From: Microbulbifer sp. SAOS-129_SWC
GTDB lineage: Bacteria; Pseudomonadota; Gammaproteobacteria; Pseudomonadales; Cellvibrionaceae
DNA: 64,000 bases
Direction of reading: 5' to 3'
Assembly: GCF_039696035.1 (NCBI RefSeq)
Contig: NZ_CP155567.1
Span: forward strand, 4,025,001 to 4,089,000
Position numbers and translations under genes: made by a program. Numbering within the stretch: the first letter of the stretch is position 1; every line of letters starts with the position of its first letter. The notes beneath the pieces were generated by a model that worked only from the letters and a program-made list of their open reading frames with translations, did not search any database and was not told the DNA's origin. Shown piece by piece: positions 1 to 7,658 of the stretch.

Positions 1-1
1 A

Positions 2-475
2 GATAATCGAATGCCATTATGGCCGGATTCTTTTGTTGGATCAATTAGCCATTGTAGAGAATTTGCAATTTGCGCCGTGGCAAAACAAAACAATTTAAAA
101 GGAATCGGCATAGATATTGAGAATATACTCAATGAAAAATCCGCCAAGGATATTGTTAACAGTATACTTCTTGAACCTGAGCATAAGCTTGTAGAGTCAT
201 ATAGCACGCCAAACCCATCTGTACTTACACTTATTTTTTCCGCCAAGGAAAGTCTTTTTAAAGCACTGTATCCTGAAGTAGGATATTATTTTGGTTTCGA
301 TGTTGCGCAAACGACAGCAATAAATTTTCAAACTGGTAAGTTTACGCTGAAGCTGGTGCAGGAACTCACTCCAGCTTTGCCTGTAGGCATTCGTTTTGAA
401 GGGCTATTCGAACTTGATAACAACAAGGTTTTCACGGTGGTGATTATGCCGGCTTTAACGGACACCAACATCTAA
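2..475 (+). CDS. 4'-phosphopantetheinyl transferase, EntD type (5' end cut by window)
   Basis: Enzyme that moves the 4'-phosphopantetheine arm of CoA onto carrier proteins of siderophore, polyketide or fatty-acid synthases. The visible C-terminal part has the EntD-type motifs in order: PLWP followed by GSISHC, then GIGIDIE (metal-binding Asp and Glu), then FSAKESLFKALYP (second acidic/Lys motif). The frame is open to the window edge (codons for D-N-R precede the first ATG at 11), so the first ATG is not the start; EntD proteins are usually about 210-250 residues, so roughly a third is missing. Codon use is much AT-richer than the genes beyond 1.9 kb, which suggests recent acquisition. Family call is firm; the carrier-protein partner lies outside the window. 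Confidence 0.88.
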   Translation, partial: DNRMPLWPDSFVGSISHCREFAICAVAKQNNLKGIGIDIENILNEKSAKDIVNSILLEPEHKLVESYSTPNPSVLTLIFSAKESLFKALYPEVGYYFGFDVAQTTAINFQTGKFTLKLVQELTPALPVGIRFEGLFELDNNKVFTVVIMPALTDTNI

Positions 476-562
476 CTCATAAACTCCCCCCCCAGCCATA
501 ATACAACAGACTGCGGAAAACTTGGCAACATTAAAATTAGATCAGGATCCAGAGTTTATAAC

Positions 563-576
563 GGGCTCCGGAGCCC
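563..576. repeat. perfect 14-bp palindrome
   Basis: GGGCTCCGGAGCCC reads the same on both strands. It lies in the AT-rich gap after the phosphopantetheinyl transferase, has no following T-run, and has no assigned role. Confidence 0.6.
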
Positions 577-612
577 CTGCCCCACACAATCTGGCAGCAT
601 TCAAAATACTGT

Positions 613-647
613 GTCATTTATTTACTATTATCAAAAAAATAAATGAC
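613..647. repeat. inverted repeat, 11-bp arms, just before the transposase fossil
   Basis: GTCATTTATTT at 613-623 is perfectly complementary to AAATAAATGAC at 637-647 with a 13-nt loop. The right arm ends three bases before the ATG of the IS256-type fossil, so it could be leftover terminal or leader sequence of that element; this is an inference. Confidence 0.6.
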
Positions 648-649
648 CC

Positions 650-756
650 ATGACCCAATCCACTTTCGATATGGATGCTGCCGTCATAGCGCTATGTGAG
701 GATAAAACCCTAGCTGCAAAGGCGGTATCTTGCCCCACCTGATTAAAATGATATAA
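650..756 (+). pseudogene. IS256-family transposase, N-terminal remnant with frameshift
   Basis: The frame from ATG 650 reads MTQSTFDMDAAVIALCEDK and stops at 742. From about 718 the neighbouring frame continues K-G-G-I-L-P-H-L-I-K and stops at 756. Together these match the typical beginning of IS256-family transposases (M-T-x-x-x-F-D-x-x-A-A-x-x-A-L then a K-D-G-[IV]-L-x-P-L-I-K motif), with one frameshift and then loss of the rest of the protein. No DDE catalytic region or terminal repeats are visible. It is recognised from memory of the family start, so the call needs an alignment. Confidence 0.6.
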
Positions 757-940
757 ATATCTTAATCATATAAATCTCGGAAAATTTAAAGATTTTTCAA
801 ATCATGTACACAAAATTCTGCCAGCAGTTATTTTTACCATCGTGCATTTATTTTTTCACTTTCATATTTCAACACTGGATTCAGAAAATACTCGATAAAA
901 AGTTTTCACTTTTCCCGGACGAAAATATCACCCGACTTAT

Positions 941-1099
941 TTAGGACCCTGAGGCAACTGATTTCACAGGCTCCAAGGAGGCATCCCAGCTCTTACCAAT
1001 TCGCTGTATGGCTCTCAAACTAACCGTGGCAATTTCAGCCAGATGCAGCTGGCTCCATGCCTTGGTGAATCCCGGACTGATGATTTTCTTTGCGTTAAC
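941..1099 (-). pseudogene. XRE-type helix-turn-helix regulator, fragment
   Basis: On the minus strand an open stretch of about 52 codons, bounded by stops, contains A-W-S-Q-L-H-L-A-E-I-A-T-V-S-L-R-A-I-Q-R-I. This fits the Cro/C1-type helix-turn-helix pattern (W-S-Q-E-Q-L-A-E-x-A-G-V-S-L-R-T-I-Q-R-I-E) and is followed by A-S-L-E-P-V-K-S-V-A-S, the usual fifth helix. A stop follows directly and there is no good start codon, so it is a stranded piece of a larger gene. Together with the neighbouring transposase fossil it marks a decayed acquired segment. Confidence 0.55.
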
Positions 1100-1120
1100 T
1101 TACTCTTCCAAATCTCTGCC

Positions 1121-1150
1121 CCCCTGAAAATTGAGTAATATTTTCAGGGG
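1121..1150. repeat. inverted repeat, 11-bp arms
   Basis: CCCCTGAAAAT (1121-1131) pairs perfectly with ATTTTCAGGGG (1140-1150) across an 8-nt loop. There is no T-tract on either side, so it is not a standard terminator. Confidence 0.6.
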
Positions 1151-1308
1151 ATCAACCTTAATCAGTTACGGCAAACATATGACATCTGTACACGTTCTGG
1201 ACAACAGGACTGTAAAACGCCCGGTTTTGGGCCGACTTGCAGTTTTGACGGGACAGAACTAAGGCCCAGCCCACGAAGTGAGCGGCGATGGACTATTGGT
1301 CTGTATTC

Positions 1309-1677
1309 TTATAGCTTGCTTTTTTGGCAACCTATTGCCTTACATTCACGGATTCTATCTTGAAGCTGGTTGGTGCGCGCAACAGTCATTGACGTCGTAC
1401 ATTGAAGACTGACAAAAAACTGACCATTTTTATGGACGCTACAGGCTCTATTACGGCGCTTTATCCAAGATACTTGCGTAGTTTTTAGCCTGTTTTTTTC
1501 TTGATTCGTCAGAAAAGAGCGGAGCTCAACATAAGCTGTGTTTAATTCCTTGTCTGATTCTTGATACACCTTATTTAGACAATACAGCCCATCAAAGTCA
1601 TCTCTCGGCTTATCGCAATTATCAGCAAATACTGGGCTGGAAATTAGTATGGCGATAAATAGAAGTACATTTTTCAT
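1309..1677 (-). CDS. small secreted LprI/DUF1311-like protein
   Basis: About 122 residues. Residues 1-18 form a signal peptide (MKNVLLFIAILISSPVFA then DNC). The mature part is Cys-rich (six cysteines, including NC, YC, AC and a final C-x4-C) with a basic central helix (Q-E-K-N-R-L-K-T-T-Q-x-x-W-I-K-R-R-N), the pattern of the LprI lysozyme-inhibitor-like domain. The family is periplasmic; LprI itself inhibits lysozyme, and the role here is inferred from that. ATG 1677 is chosen because AAGGAA lies seven bases upstream; an in-frame ATG 48 bases earlier lacks this. Base composition is AT-rich like the rest of 1-1.85 kb. Confidence 0.7.
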   Translation of the reverse strand: MKNVLLFIAILISSPVFADNCDKPRDDFDGLYCLNKVYQESDKELNTAYVELRSFLTNQEKNRLKTTQVSWIKRRNRACSVHKNGQFFVSLQCTTSMTVARTNQLQDRIRECKAIGCQKSKL

Positions 1678-1907
1678 CGTATTTCCTTTTCTTTTGATTT
1701 TAGGCATAACAGCTGTATTCACCAACCACTGCGTTATGCGATTTTCCCACTATATCCGAAGACACTGCCATACTACCAAAACGTAAACTATTTATTTCAC
1801 AGAAAATTAGACCAAAGCCCTAAAGACCTGCCAATCAGGATATATTGCCAAATGCGCTATATCACAGGGTTGCCGCCGGTTTGTGAATATTACCCGTCTA
1901 AAATCCC

Positions 1908-1945
1908 CCAAAAAAAACCCCGCTCAAATGGCGGGGTCTTTTACG
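1908..1945 (-). terminator. Rho-independent terminator of parE
   Basis: Read on the minus strand, ACCCCGCC, a short loop and GCGGGGT are followed by a run of T, directly after the parE stop. The plus strand also has a short TCTTTT tail. Confidence 0.85.
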
Positions 1946-1962
1946 TTCAGGCTGGGGGCTGC

Positions 1963-3849
1963 TCAACCCACCTCGGCCAGGTTACCCTTGCTCTCCAGCC
2001 ATTGCTTGCGATCCCCGGCGCGCTTTTTGGCCAGCAGCATATCCATCAGCTGGTTGCTGTCATCGCCGGCGTCCACGTACAGTTGCACCAGCCGGCGGGT
2101 GTCGGGGTCCATGGTGGTTTCGCGCAGTTGCAGCGGGTTCATTTCACCGAGGCCCTTGAAGCGGGTGACCTGCACCTTGCCCTTTTTCTTCTCGGCAGTG
2201 ATGCGGTCGAGAATGCCCTGTTTCTCCGCTTCATCCAGCGCGTAGTAGACGTCCTTACCGATATCGATGCGGAACAGCGGCGGCATGGCCACATACACGT
2301 GGCCTTCGGTGACCAGCGGGCGGAAGTGGCGCAGGAACAGCGCGCACAGCAGTGTGGCGATGTGCAGGCCATCGGAGTCGGCGTCAGCGAGAATACAGAT
2401 TTTGTTGTAGCGCAGTCCTTCCAGGTTGTCGCTGGCCGGATCTACGCCGAGGGCAACGGCAATATCGTGCACTTCCTGGTTGGAGAAAATCTCGCCGGAG
2501 TCCACTTCCCAGGTGTTCAGGATCTTGCCGCGCAGCGGCATGATCGCCTGGAACTCGCGGTCGCGGGCCTGCTTGGCAGAGCCGCCGGCCGAATCGCCCT
2601 CCACCAGGAACAGTTCGCTGCGCGCCGTGTCGCTGCTCGAACAGTCCGCCAGCTTGCCCGGCAGTGCCGGGCCCTGGGTGACCTTCTTGCGCGCGACCTT
2701 CTTCGCCGAGCGCAGGCGCTTCTGCGCGTTGCCGATACACAGCTCGGCGAGCCGGTCGCCCTCTTCGGTGTGCTGGTTCAGCCACAGGCTGAAGGCATCC
2801 TTGGCCACGCCGGACACGAACGCAGTGGCCTCACGGGAGGACAGCCGCTCCTTGGTCTGACCGGAGAACTGCGGGTCGGCCAGCTTGGCAGAGAGCACGT
2901 AGGAGCACTGTACCCAGATATCCTCCGGGCCCAGTTTGACTCCGCGCGGCATCAGGTTGCGAATCTCGCAGTACTCGCGCATCGCTTCCAGCAGTCCCGA
3001 ACGCAGCCCGTTGACGTGCGTGCCGCCCTGAGCGGTGGGGATCAGGTTGACGTAGGATTCGGCAGTTACCTCACCGCCCTCCGGCAGCCACTGCACGGCC
3101 CAGTCGGCGGCCTCGGTCTGCGCGGAGAAGCTGCCGATAAACGGCTCGGCCGGCAGCACTTCCCAGCCCTGATTGGCAGCGGCGAGATAGTCCTTGAGAC
3201 CGTCTTCGTAATACCACTGATCCGATTCGCCGTCCTGCTCATTGATAAACACCACGGTGAGTCCGGGGCACAGCACCGCCTTGGCGCGCAGCAGGTGGCG
3301 CAGGCGCGGCACGGAGAACTTGGGCGAATCGAAATACTGCGGATCCGGCATAAAACGCAGGCTGGTACCAGTGGTGCGCTTGCCACACTCACCAATGACT
3401 TCCAGATCGGAGGCTTTATCGCCGTTCTGGAAACCGATGCGGTGCACTTTGCCATCGCGCTGGATGGTAACTTCCAGCACCCGGGACAGAGCGTTGACCA
3501 CCGATACGCCGACCCCGTGCAGGCCGCCGGAAAACTGGTAGTTTTTGTTGGAAAACTTGCCGCCGGCGTGCAGCGTGGACAGGATCACTTCAACGCCCGG
3601 GCGACCCTGTTCCGGGTGGATATCCACCGGCATGCCGCGGCCGTCGTCGCTGACCGACAGGGAGTGGTCCTTGTGCAGCACCACTTCGATTTTTTTCGCA
3701 TGTCCGGCCAGGGCCTCGTCGACACTGTTGTCGATGACTTCCTGGGCCAGGTGGTTGGGGCGCGTGGTATCGGTGTACATGCCCGGGCGTTTGCGCACCG
3801 GGTCGAGCCCCGTGAGTACTTCGATATCTTCGGCGGAATAGTTGGCCAT
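1963..3849 (-). CDS. parE: DNA topoisomerase IV subunit B
   Basis: ATPase subunit of topoisomerase IV, which with ParC unlinks daughter chromosomes. At 628 residues it has the usual ParE length. GHKL ATPase motifs are at residues 37-45 (EVIDNSVDE, Mg-ATP Asn), 68-74 (DDGRGMP) and about 108-121 (GGLHGVGVSVVNA). The TOPRIM region follows with EGDSAGG, PLRGKILN and DADSDG. It lacks the long insert of GyrB, which supports ParE over GyrB. It is last in the minus-strand run nudF-yqiB-cpdA-yqiA-parE, as in enterics. The start ATG has no strong Shine-Dalgarno sequence. parC is not in the window. Confidence 0.97.
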   Translation of the reverse strand: MANYSAEDIEVLTGLDPVRKRPGMYTDTTRPNHLAQEVIDNSVDEALAGHAKKIEVVLHKDHSLSVSDDGRGMPVDIHPEQGRPGVEVILSTLHAGGKFSNKNYQFSGGLHGVGVSVVNALSRVLEVTIQRDGKVHRIGFQNGDKASDLEVIGECGKRTTGTSLRFMPDPQYFDSPKFSVPRLRHLLRAKAVLCPGLTVVFINEQDGESDQWYYEDGLKDYLAAANQGWEVLPAEPFIGSFSAQTEAADWAVQWLPEGGEVTAESYVNLIPTAQGGTHVNGLRSGLLEAMREYCEIRNLMPRGVKLGPEDIWVQCSYVLSAKLADPQFSGQTKERLSSREATAFVSGVAKDAFSLWLNQHTEEGDRLAELCIGNAQKRLRSAKKVARKKVTQGPALPGKLADCSSSDTARSELFLVEGDSAGGSAKQARDREFQAIMPLRGKILNTWEVDSGEIFSNQEVHDIAVALGVDPASDNLEGLRYNKICILADADSDGLHIATLLCALFLRHFRPLVTEGHVYVAMPPLFRIDIGKDVYYALDEAEKQGILDRITAEKKKGKVQVTRFKGLGEMNPLQLRETTMDPDTRRLVQLYVDAGDDSNQLMDMLLAKKRAGDRKQWLESKGNLAEVG

Positions 3850-3914
3850 ATTTTTTATTGATTACTCGTTAACAGATTCTGCGTTGTGCGCTTGCTGGTT
3901 GTGAATGGCGACCG

Positions 3915-4580
3915 TTACTGGTGGCTGTTACCGGCGGTTGCCGTAGCTATGCCGTTTGCGGTAGCCGCGCCGAACAGGAATTCGACGATCGGCGCGCAGT
4001 AACGCTCGAACCCCTGGAAACCGTGATCGCCACCTTCCTCGACAGTCTGGCGCTGGCCGCGGTAGAAACCCTCGGCGTCGCGGCTGTCCAGCGTCTCATC
4101 ACCGCGCTGGGCCAGCAGCCAGTAGCGGCCGCGCAGCGGCGACTGCAGCTCGCCCTCCAGCTTGCGCATGGTAGCAACGTCTGCGTCACTAAGGCGATAC
4201 TCACGCGGCTCGCCGCTGTAGGGTAACAGTGTCTGGCCAACGTAAGCGGGCATAAAGCGCGCCGGGTGTATCGCCGGGTTGATCAATACGGCTGGCAACT
4301 GAAAGCGCTCCGCCAGGTAGCTGGACCAGAAGCCGCCCATCGAGCTACCTACCAGCCCCACCGGGTGGCCGCCGGCGATGGACTCCTCCACCAGCGCCAG
4401 CAGCGCCTGCTGCGCCTCTCCGGGATAGGGAGACACCAGCGGTGCGCAGAATTCGATGGACCGCTGGGCGGCGAGCCATTTGCGCATCTGCTCGCACTTG
4501 GCGGATTGGGGCGACGACAGGAAGCCGTGCAGGTAGATCAGCCGTGGTGCCGCTGCCTGTTGTGATGATATTTCTTGCAT
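3915..4580 (-). CDS. yqiA: YqiA-type esterase (UPF0227)
   Basis: A 221-residue single-domain alpha/beta hydrolase. YHG-type oxyanion motif (Y-L-H-G-F) is near residues 16-20, the nucleophile elbow G-S-S-M-G-G gives Ser80, and G-D-E-T and G-G-D-H-G-F near the C terminus supply the acid and His. E. coli YqiA is an esterase active on short acyl esters; the natural substrate is unknown. It sits between cpdA and parE as in E. coli. The extreme C terminus (A/T/G-rich after about residue 205) is longer than usual. Confidence 0.9.
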   Translation of the reverse strand: MQEISSQQAAAPRLIYLHGFLSSPQSAKCEQMRKWLAAQRSIEFCAPLVSPYPGEAQQALLALVEESIAGGHPVGLVGSSMGGFWSSYLAERFQLPAVLINPAIHPARFMPAYVGQTLLPYSGEPREYRLSDADVATMRKLEGELQSPLRGRYWLLAQRGDETLDSRDAEGFYRGQRQTVEEGGDHGFQGFERYCAPIVEFLFGAATANGIATATAGNSHQ

Positions 4581-4588
4581 GGGGCGCG

Positions 4589-4594
4589 ATTATA
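4589..4594 (-). promoter_or_regulatory. perfect -10 box next to yqiA start
   Basis: TATAAT on the minus strand lies only nine bases before the yqiA ATG. Transcription from it would start at or within a couple of bases of the start codon and give a nearly leaderless mRNA. No good -35 is seen at 17 bp, so activity is uncertain. Confidence 0.35.
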
Positions 4595-4652
4595 ACGCCC
4601 CCGGCGCCACCCTGCTGCGATCCAAAGTCACCCGGCTCGCGAAATTGCCCAA

Positions 4653-5324
4653 TCAATAGCGCAGCGACCGGTCCAGGCTGCTGAAGGCGCGGCGCAGGTC
4701 GGTGCGCATATCGGCCCAGAAAGCCGGTGGAGAGAAGAGTTTCAGCCGATCGCTGCTCAGGTTGGCGAAGGATTCGCCAAACTCGCGGCGATCGCGAAAC
4801 TGCAGCGCCACACGCCCCCGGCTGTCGCTGAGGCTGCCCGACAGCGTGCCGTAGGCGGTGTGTTCCGAGAAAACCTCGCGCAGCCGGGTTGTCTGCTGCA
4901 GAGGTGCGGGCAGGAAGAAATCATCCAGGCGCAAATGCAGCGTGTAATCCGCCGCGTCGGCGCTGGAAACCAGCCTGGCGCCACGCGGCGCCAGGAAGCG
5001 CTCGGCAAAAGCCTGCGCCACGGTGTCGTTCAGGCGCGCAAGCGCGTCTGCGTCGAGTGTGCGGTTGCGGAACCCCAGTGGCTGGGTGCCCGCGGCGGCC
5101 GGGCTGCGGTAACTGATCGCGATTGGCGCCACATACACGGCGGCTCCGTTCAGGTTCAGCCCCGTGGCGACGGCCACCTGATCCAGGCCCCCGCCACGCG
5201 CAACCAGGCCCGAGGCACTCGCGGGGGCTCGCGGCTGCGCCGTTGTGGCGGGCACCGGCTGGCCACCGCAGCCTGCGAGCAAACCCTGCAATACGATGCA
5301 ACACAACAGGAAAACCCGGAACAT
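4653..5324 (-). CDS. predicted lipoprotein of unknown function
   Basis: About 223 residues. The N terminus is a lipoprotein signal ending in L-L-A-G-C, so the mature protein would be anchored by the Cys near residue 18. After a short Pro/Ala/Thr linker comes one alpha/beta domain (V-A-V-A-T-G-L-N-L-N-G-A-A-V-Y-V; later Y-T-L-H-L-R-L-D-D-F and a C-terminal F-A-N-L-S-S-D-R-L-K-L-F). I do not recognise a named family; it resembles lipoproteins with DUF3313- or LPP20-like folds only in general layout. ATG 5324 is preferred over further upstream frame because GAGG sits seven bases before it and the signal peptide begins there. It interrupts the yqiA-cpdA neighbourhood. Confidence 0.6.
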   Translation of the reverse strand: MFRVFLLCCIVLQGLLAGCGGQPVPATTAQPRAPASASGLVARGGGLDQVAVATGLNLNGAAVYVAPIAISYRSPAAAGTQPLGFRNRTLDADALARLNDTVAQAFAERFLAPRGARLVSSADAADYTLHLRLDDFFLPAPLQQTTRLREVFSEHTAYGTLSGSLSDSRGRVALQFRDRREFGESFANLSSDRLKLFSPPAFWADMRTDLRRAFSSLDRSLRY

Positions 5325-5406
5325 CGCCAACCTCACTACTTTCACCTGGAAAGTGTAGGGCGAGCGCTGGTAATTGGCAGGTAGAGCGTGGCGGCTGGCC
5401 GGATGC

Positions 5407-6237
5407 TCAGTAGCCGCCGGAGGCGAGGTCGACGCTGTATTCCGATACCGCAACGCGCTCGACACCGGTGCTATAGCGGCCGTCGTCGTGCAGTTCGAAC
5501 CAGCGGTAACCGGGCAGGCGGTCATCCACCGCGAAGGGGCCACTGCCGGGAGTGAACTGCACCGAAGTGGAAGGGGTTGCGTGCAGGCCGACGTGGCCCA
5601 GCTCGCTGTCGAACCGCTGGTGTACGTGGCCCCATACCAGCGCTTTGACGTTGGTTGCGGCGGACACCAGCTGCAGCAGGCGCTCACCGCCTTCGCGCAG
5701 CATATGACCGTCGATCCAGTCACTGCCCACCGGTACCGGCTGGTGATGCATCAACACCATCACCGGGTGCTGGTGATACTTATCCAGCAGCCGCTCGAAG
5801 CGATCCAGCTGGGCGCCGCTGAGACCACCGCAGATCTGGTTTTCGACGCTGCTGTCCAACAGCAGCAGACGCCAGTTGCCGAGCTCGACCACTTCGGCAC
5901 AGCGTGCGGGAGCGATGCGCCGCATATGTGCCGGGTTATCGTGGTTACCCGGCAGCCAGAACCAGGGAGCGGCCACCGGCTGCATTTTTTGCAGGAAACG
6001 ATAGTAGGCGGCCTCGGAGCCGTTGGCACTGACATCGCCGGTGACCAGCATCAACTCGGTGTCGCGATGGTCGCGGGCCACCGCGTTCAGCACATCGTCG
6101 AGAGTGCGCCCGGTATCCAGCCCTAGCAGCTGGTATTCCGGCCGCCCGCCGATGTGCGGGTCGGTGATCTGCACCAGCCGATGTACCGGGCTTCGATCCC
6201 CCTCTACCGCTTTCGCCGCTATCGACTCTTCACTCAC
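5407..6237 (-). CDS. cpdA: 3',5'-cyclic AMP phosphodiesterase CpdA
   Basis: Metallophosphoesterase that hydrolyses cAMP and so tunes CRP signalling. Motifs in order are T-D-P-H (metal site), G-D-V-S, G-N-H-D, L-M-H-H-Q-P and G-H-V-H, the complete class III phosphodiesterase set. From GTG 6237 the protein is 276 residues, equal to E. coli CpdA; this start has AAGGTG five bases upstream, whereas the TTG fifteen bases earlier has no clear ribosome site. It is flanked by yqiB upstream, as in E. coli. Confidence 0.93.
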   Translation of the reverse strand: MSEESIAAKAVEGDRSPVHRLVQITDPHIGGRPEYQLLGLDTGRTLDDVLNAVARDHRDTELMLVTGDVSANGSEAAYYRFLQKMQPVAAPWFWLPGNHDNPAHMRRIAPARCAEVVELGNWRLLLLDSSVENQICGGLSGAQLDRFERLLDKYHQHPVMVLMHHQPVPVGSDWIDGHMLREGGERLLQLVSAATNVKALVWGHVHQRFDSELGHVGLHATPSTSVQFTPGSGPFAVDDRLPGYRWFELHDDGRYSTGVERVAVSEYSVDLASGGY

Positions 6238-6288
6238 TTGCTCACCTTTCAACTCACATCCCTGTATCGGCCCGGCGCACGCGGTACG

Positions 6289-6810
6289 TCATATGCGCCG
6301 GCCATCCAATACCAATTCAAATTCTGTCCGACCGTTTGCCAGGCAGTGACCCAGCCACTCACCGAGAAAACGGTTGGCCTGCTGCCGCTCATCGGCGCGC
6401 TCCATGCGCGGATTCGGGTAGGGGCAATCAATGCCAATGCCGCCCAGCGGGCCGCGTCCGTCAATAGCCACCACTTCCGCCATGCGCGCATCGTGGTAGA
6501 GGCGCACGGTAATCGGCGGCGGTGCCAGCCAGCGACCGCCGGCAGCGTTATCGGCACGTTCCTCGCGTGCCCGCAGGCGCACTTCGGTGGTGTAGCGCGA
6601 GCGCTCCAGCACCGCCACTTCCAGAGCCCCGTGGGGCATCCGATAGCGCCAGTGCTCGCGGCTGGCCAGTTCTGGCAACAGTTTGCACAGGCGCAGGTAG
6701 TTGGCGTCGCAATCGGCATGGTAGGCCGGCAGGTCGACCCGGTACGCAGACATTCCGCGCCGATCGGCGAGCGGACGCAAGCGTCGCTCGGTTTTCAACG
6801 TTGCCGCCAT
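6289..6810 (-). CDS. yqiB: YqiB family protein (DUF1249)
   Basis: 173 residues from ATG 6810, which has GGAG eight bases upstream (a GTG nine bases earlier would place the ribosome site too close). The family is a small cytoplasmic protein of unknown function found between nudF and cpdA in many gammaproteobacteria. Recognisable features are the N-terminal Y-x-x-D-C-D-A-N-Y-L-R-L, the central R-L-Y-H-D-A-R-M-A-E-V and the C-terminal N-R-F-L-G-E-W-L. No catalytic motif is evident. Confidence 0.88.
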   Translation of the reverse strand: MAATLKTERRLRPLADRRGMSAYRVDLPAYHADCDANYLRLCKLLPELASREHWRYRMPHGALEVAVLERSRYTTEVRLRAREERADNAAGGRWLAPPPITVRLYHDARMAEVVAIDGRGPLGGIGIDCPYPNPRMERADERQQANRFLGEWLGHCLANGRTEFELVLDGRRI

Positions 6811-6898
6811 TATTGACACTCCAATTCGTTCGACGCTGTGAATCAGCTCTCAGTTTGTGCCCGCGGTGGGCAAATGGCCTCTCAGGCCAGATGACCCG

Positions 6899-7573
6899 TT
6901 AGCCAAATGTAGTTTTCTGCGCCATATTTTGCAGTTGCGCGCGATTCAACTGCAGCCACTGCAGGCAGATGATAGTGGCGGCATTATCAATTACGCAGTA
7001 ACCGGGCGCGCCGCTGCCCATCGCGTCCAGCAACGTTGCCAGAGGCAGAACCCGCAGGCGGATATCCTCGTGCTCGTGTTCCAGGCCGAAATGCCCCCCG
7101 GCTTCGCGCAGGTCGGCAAAGGCGCAGAACAGGTGCAGGCGCTCGGTGCTGCCGCCGGGACTGGGCATATAGCTGTTGATAAAGTGCAGCTGCTCCACCG
7201 CCAACCCGGCCTCTTCCTGCACCTCGCGGCGCGCCACATCCTGCAACGCCTCGCCCGCTTCCACCATGCCCGCGACCACCTCCAGGCACCAGGGTCCGCC
7301 GGGGCGCTCCAGCGCGCCGATGCGGAACTGCTCGGTAAGGGCCACCAGCTCGCGCTCGGGATCGTACAGCAGCACCCCCACGGCGGCGCCGCGCACGAAC
7401 AGCTCGCGCTCGAACTCGGCGCTCCAGCCGCCGCGGTACAGACGGTGGCGCAAGCGCAGCTTGAGCATGGTGAAAAAGCCCTTGAAGGCTTCGCTGCGCT
7501 CCAGCACCTCCACCGCACTGCGATCGAACGGCGGCGCCAGGTCGGCGGTGGGGGCGGATTGGTTATCGCTCAT
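6899..7573 (-). CDS. nudF: ADP-ribose pyrophosphatase NudF
   Basis: Nudix hydrolase that splits ADP-ribose into AMP and ribose-5-phosphate. The Nudix box occupies residues 102-124 (G-M-V-E-A-G-E ... R-E-V-Q-E-E-A-G-L) and fits the G-x5-E-x7-R-E-x2-E-E-x-G pattern. The preceding E-Q-F-R-I-G-A and following S-P-G-G-S-T-E segments are typical of ADP-ribose-specific members. At 224 residues it is slightly longer than E. coli NudF because of a Pro/Ala-rich N terminus. It is the first gene of the conserved nudF-yqiB-cpdA-yqiA-parE block. Confidence 0.92.
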   Translation of the reverse strand: MSDNQSAPTADLAPPFDRSAVEVLERSEAFKGFFTMLKLRLRHRLYRGGWSAEFERELFVRGAAVGVLLYDPERELVALTEQFRIGALERPGGPWCLEVVAGMVEAGEALQDVARREVQEEAGLAVEQLHFINSYMPSPGGSTERLHLFCAFADLREAGGHFGLEHEHEDIRLRVLPLATLLDAMGSGAPGYCVIDNAATIICLQWLQLNRAQLQNMAQKTTFG

Positions 7574-7658
7574 GGTAGCCCTGTCAGTGTTCCAATTCGG
7601 CAGTATGCGGCCCTGCGTCCGCGGAAACCAGTTGTCGCCTTGTCCTGTGGCGACGATT

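Larger units (their letters stand above)
476..1308. other. AT-rich gene-poor stretch with decayed gene fragments
   Basis: About 830 bases without an intact gene. It holds three short perfect inverted repeats (563-576, 613-647, 1121-1150), the start of a broken IS256-type transposase (650-756, plus strand) and a fragment of an XRE-type regulator (941-1099, minus strand). The remainder is AT-rich and shows no coding pattern that I can recognise on either strand. Confidence 0.7.

Noticed and set aside
613..647. Rho-independent terminator of the PPTase
   Set aside because: AT-only stem without a downstream T-run; more likely remnant of the mobile element.
1852..3861. Long plus-strand open frame opposite parE
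   Set aside because: It is antisense to a fully conserved parE, has no ribosome site, and shows the His/Gln/Val-rich composition of frames opposite GC-rich genes.
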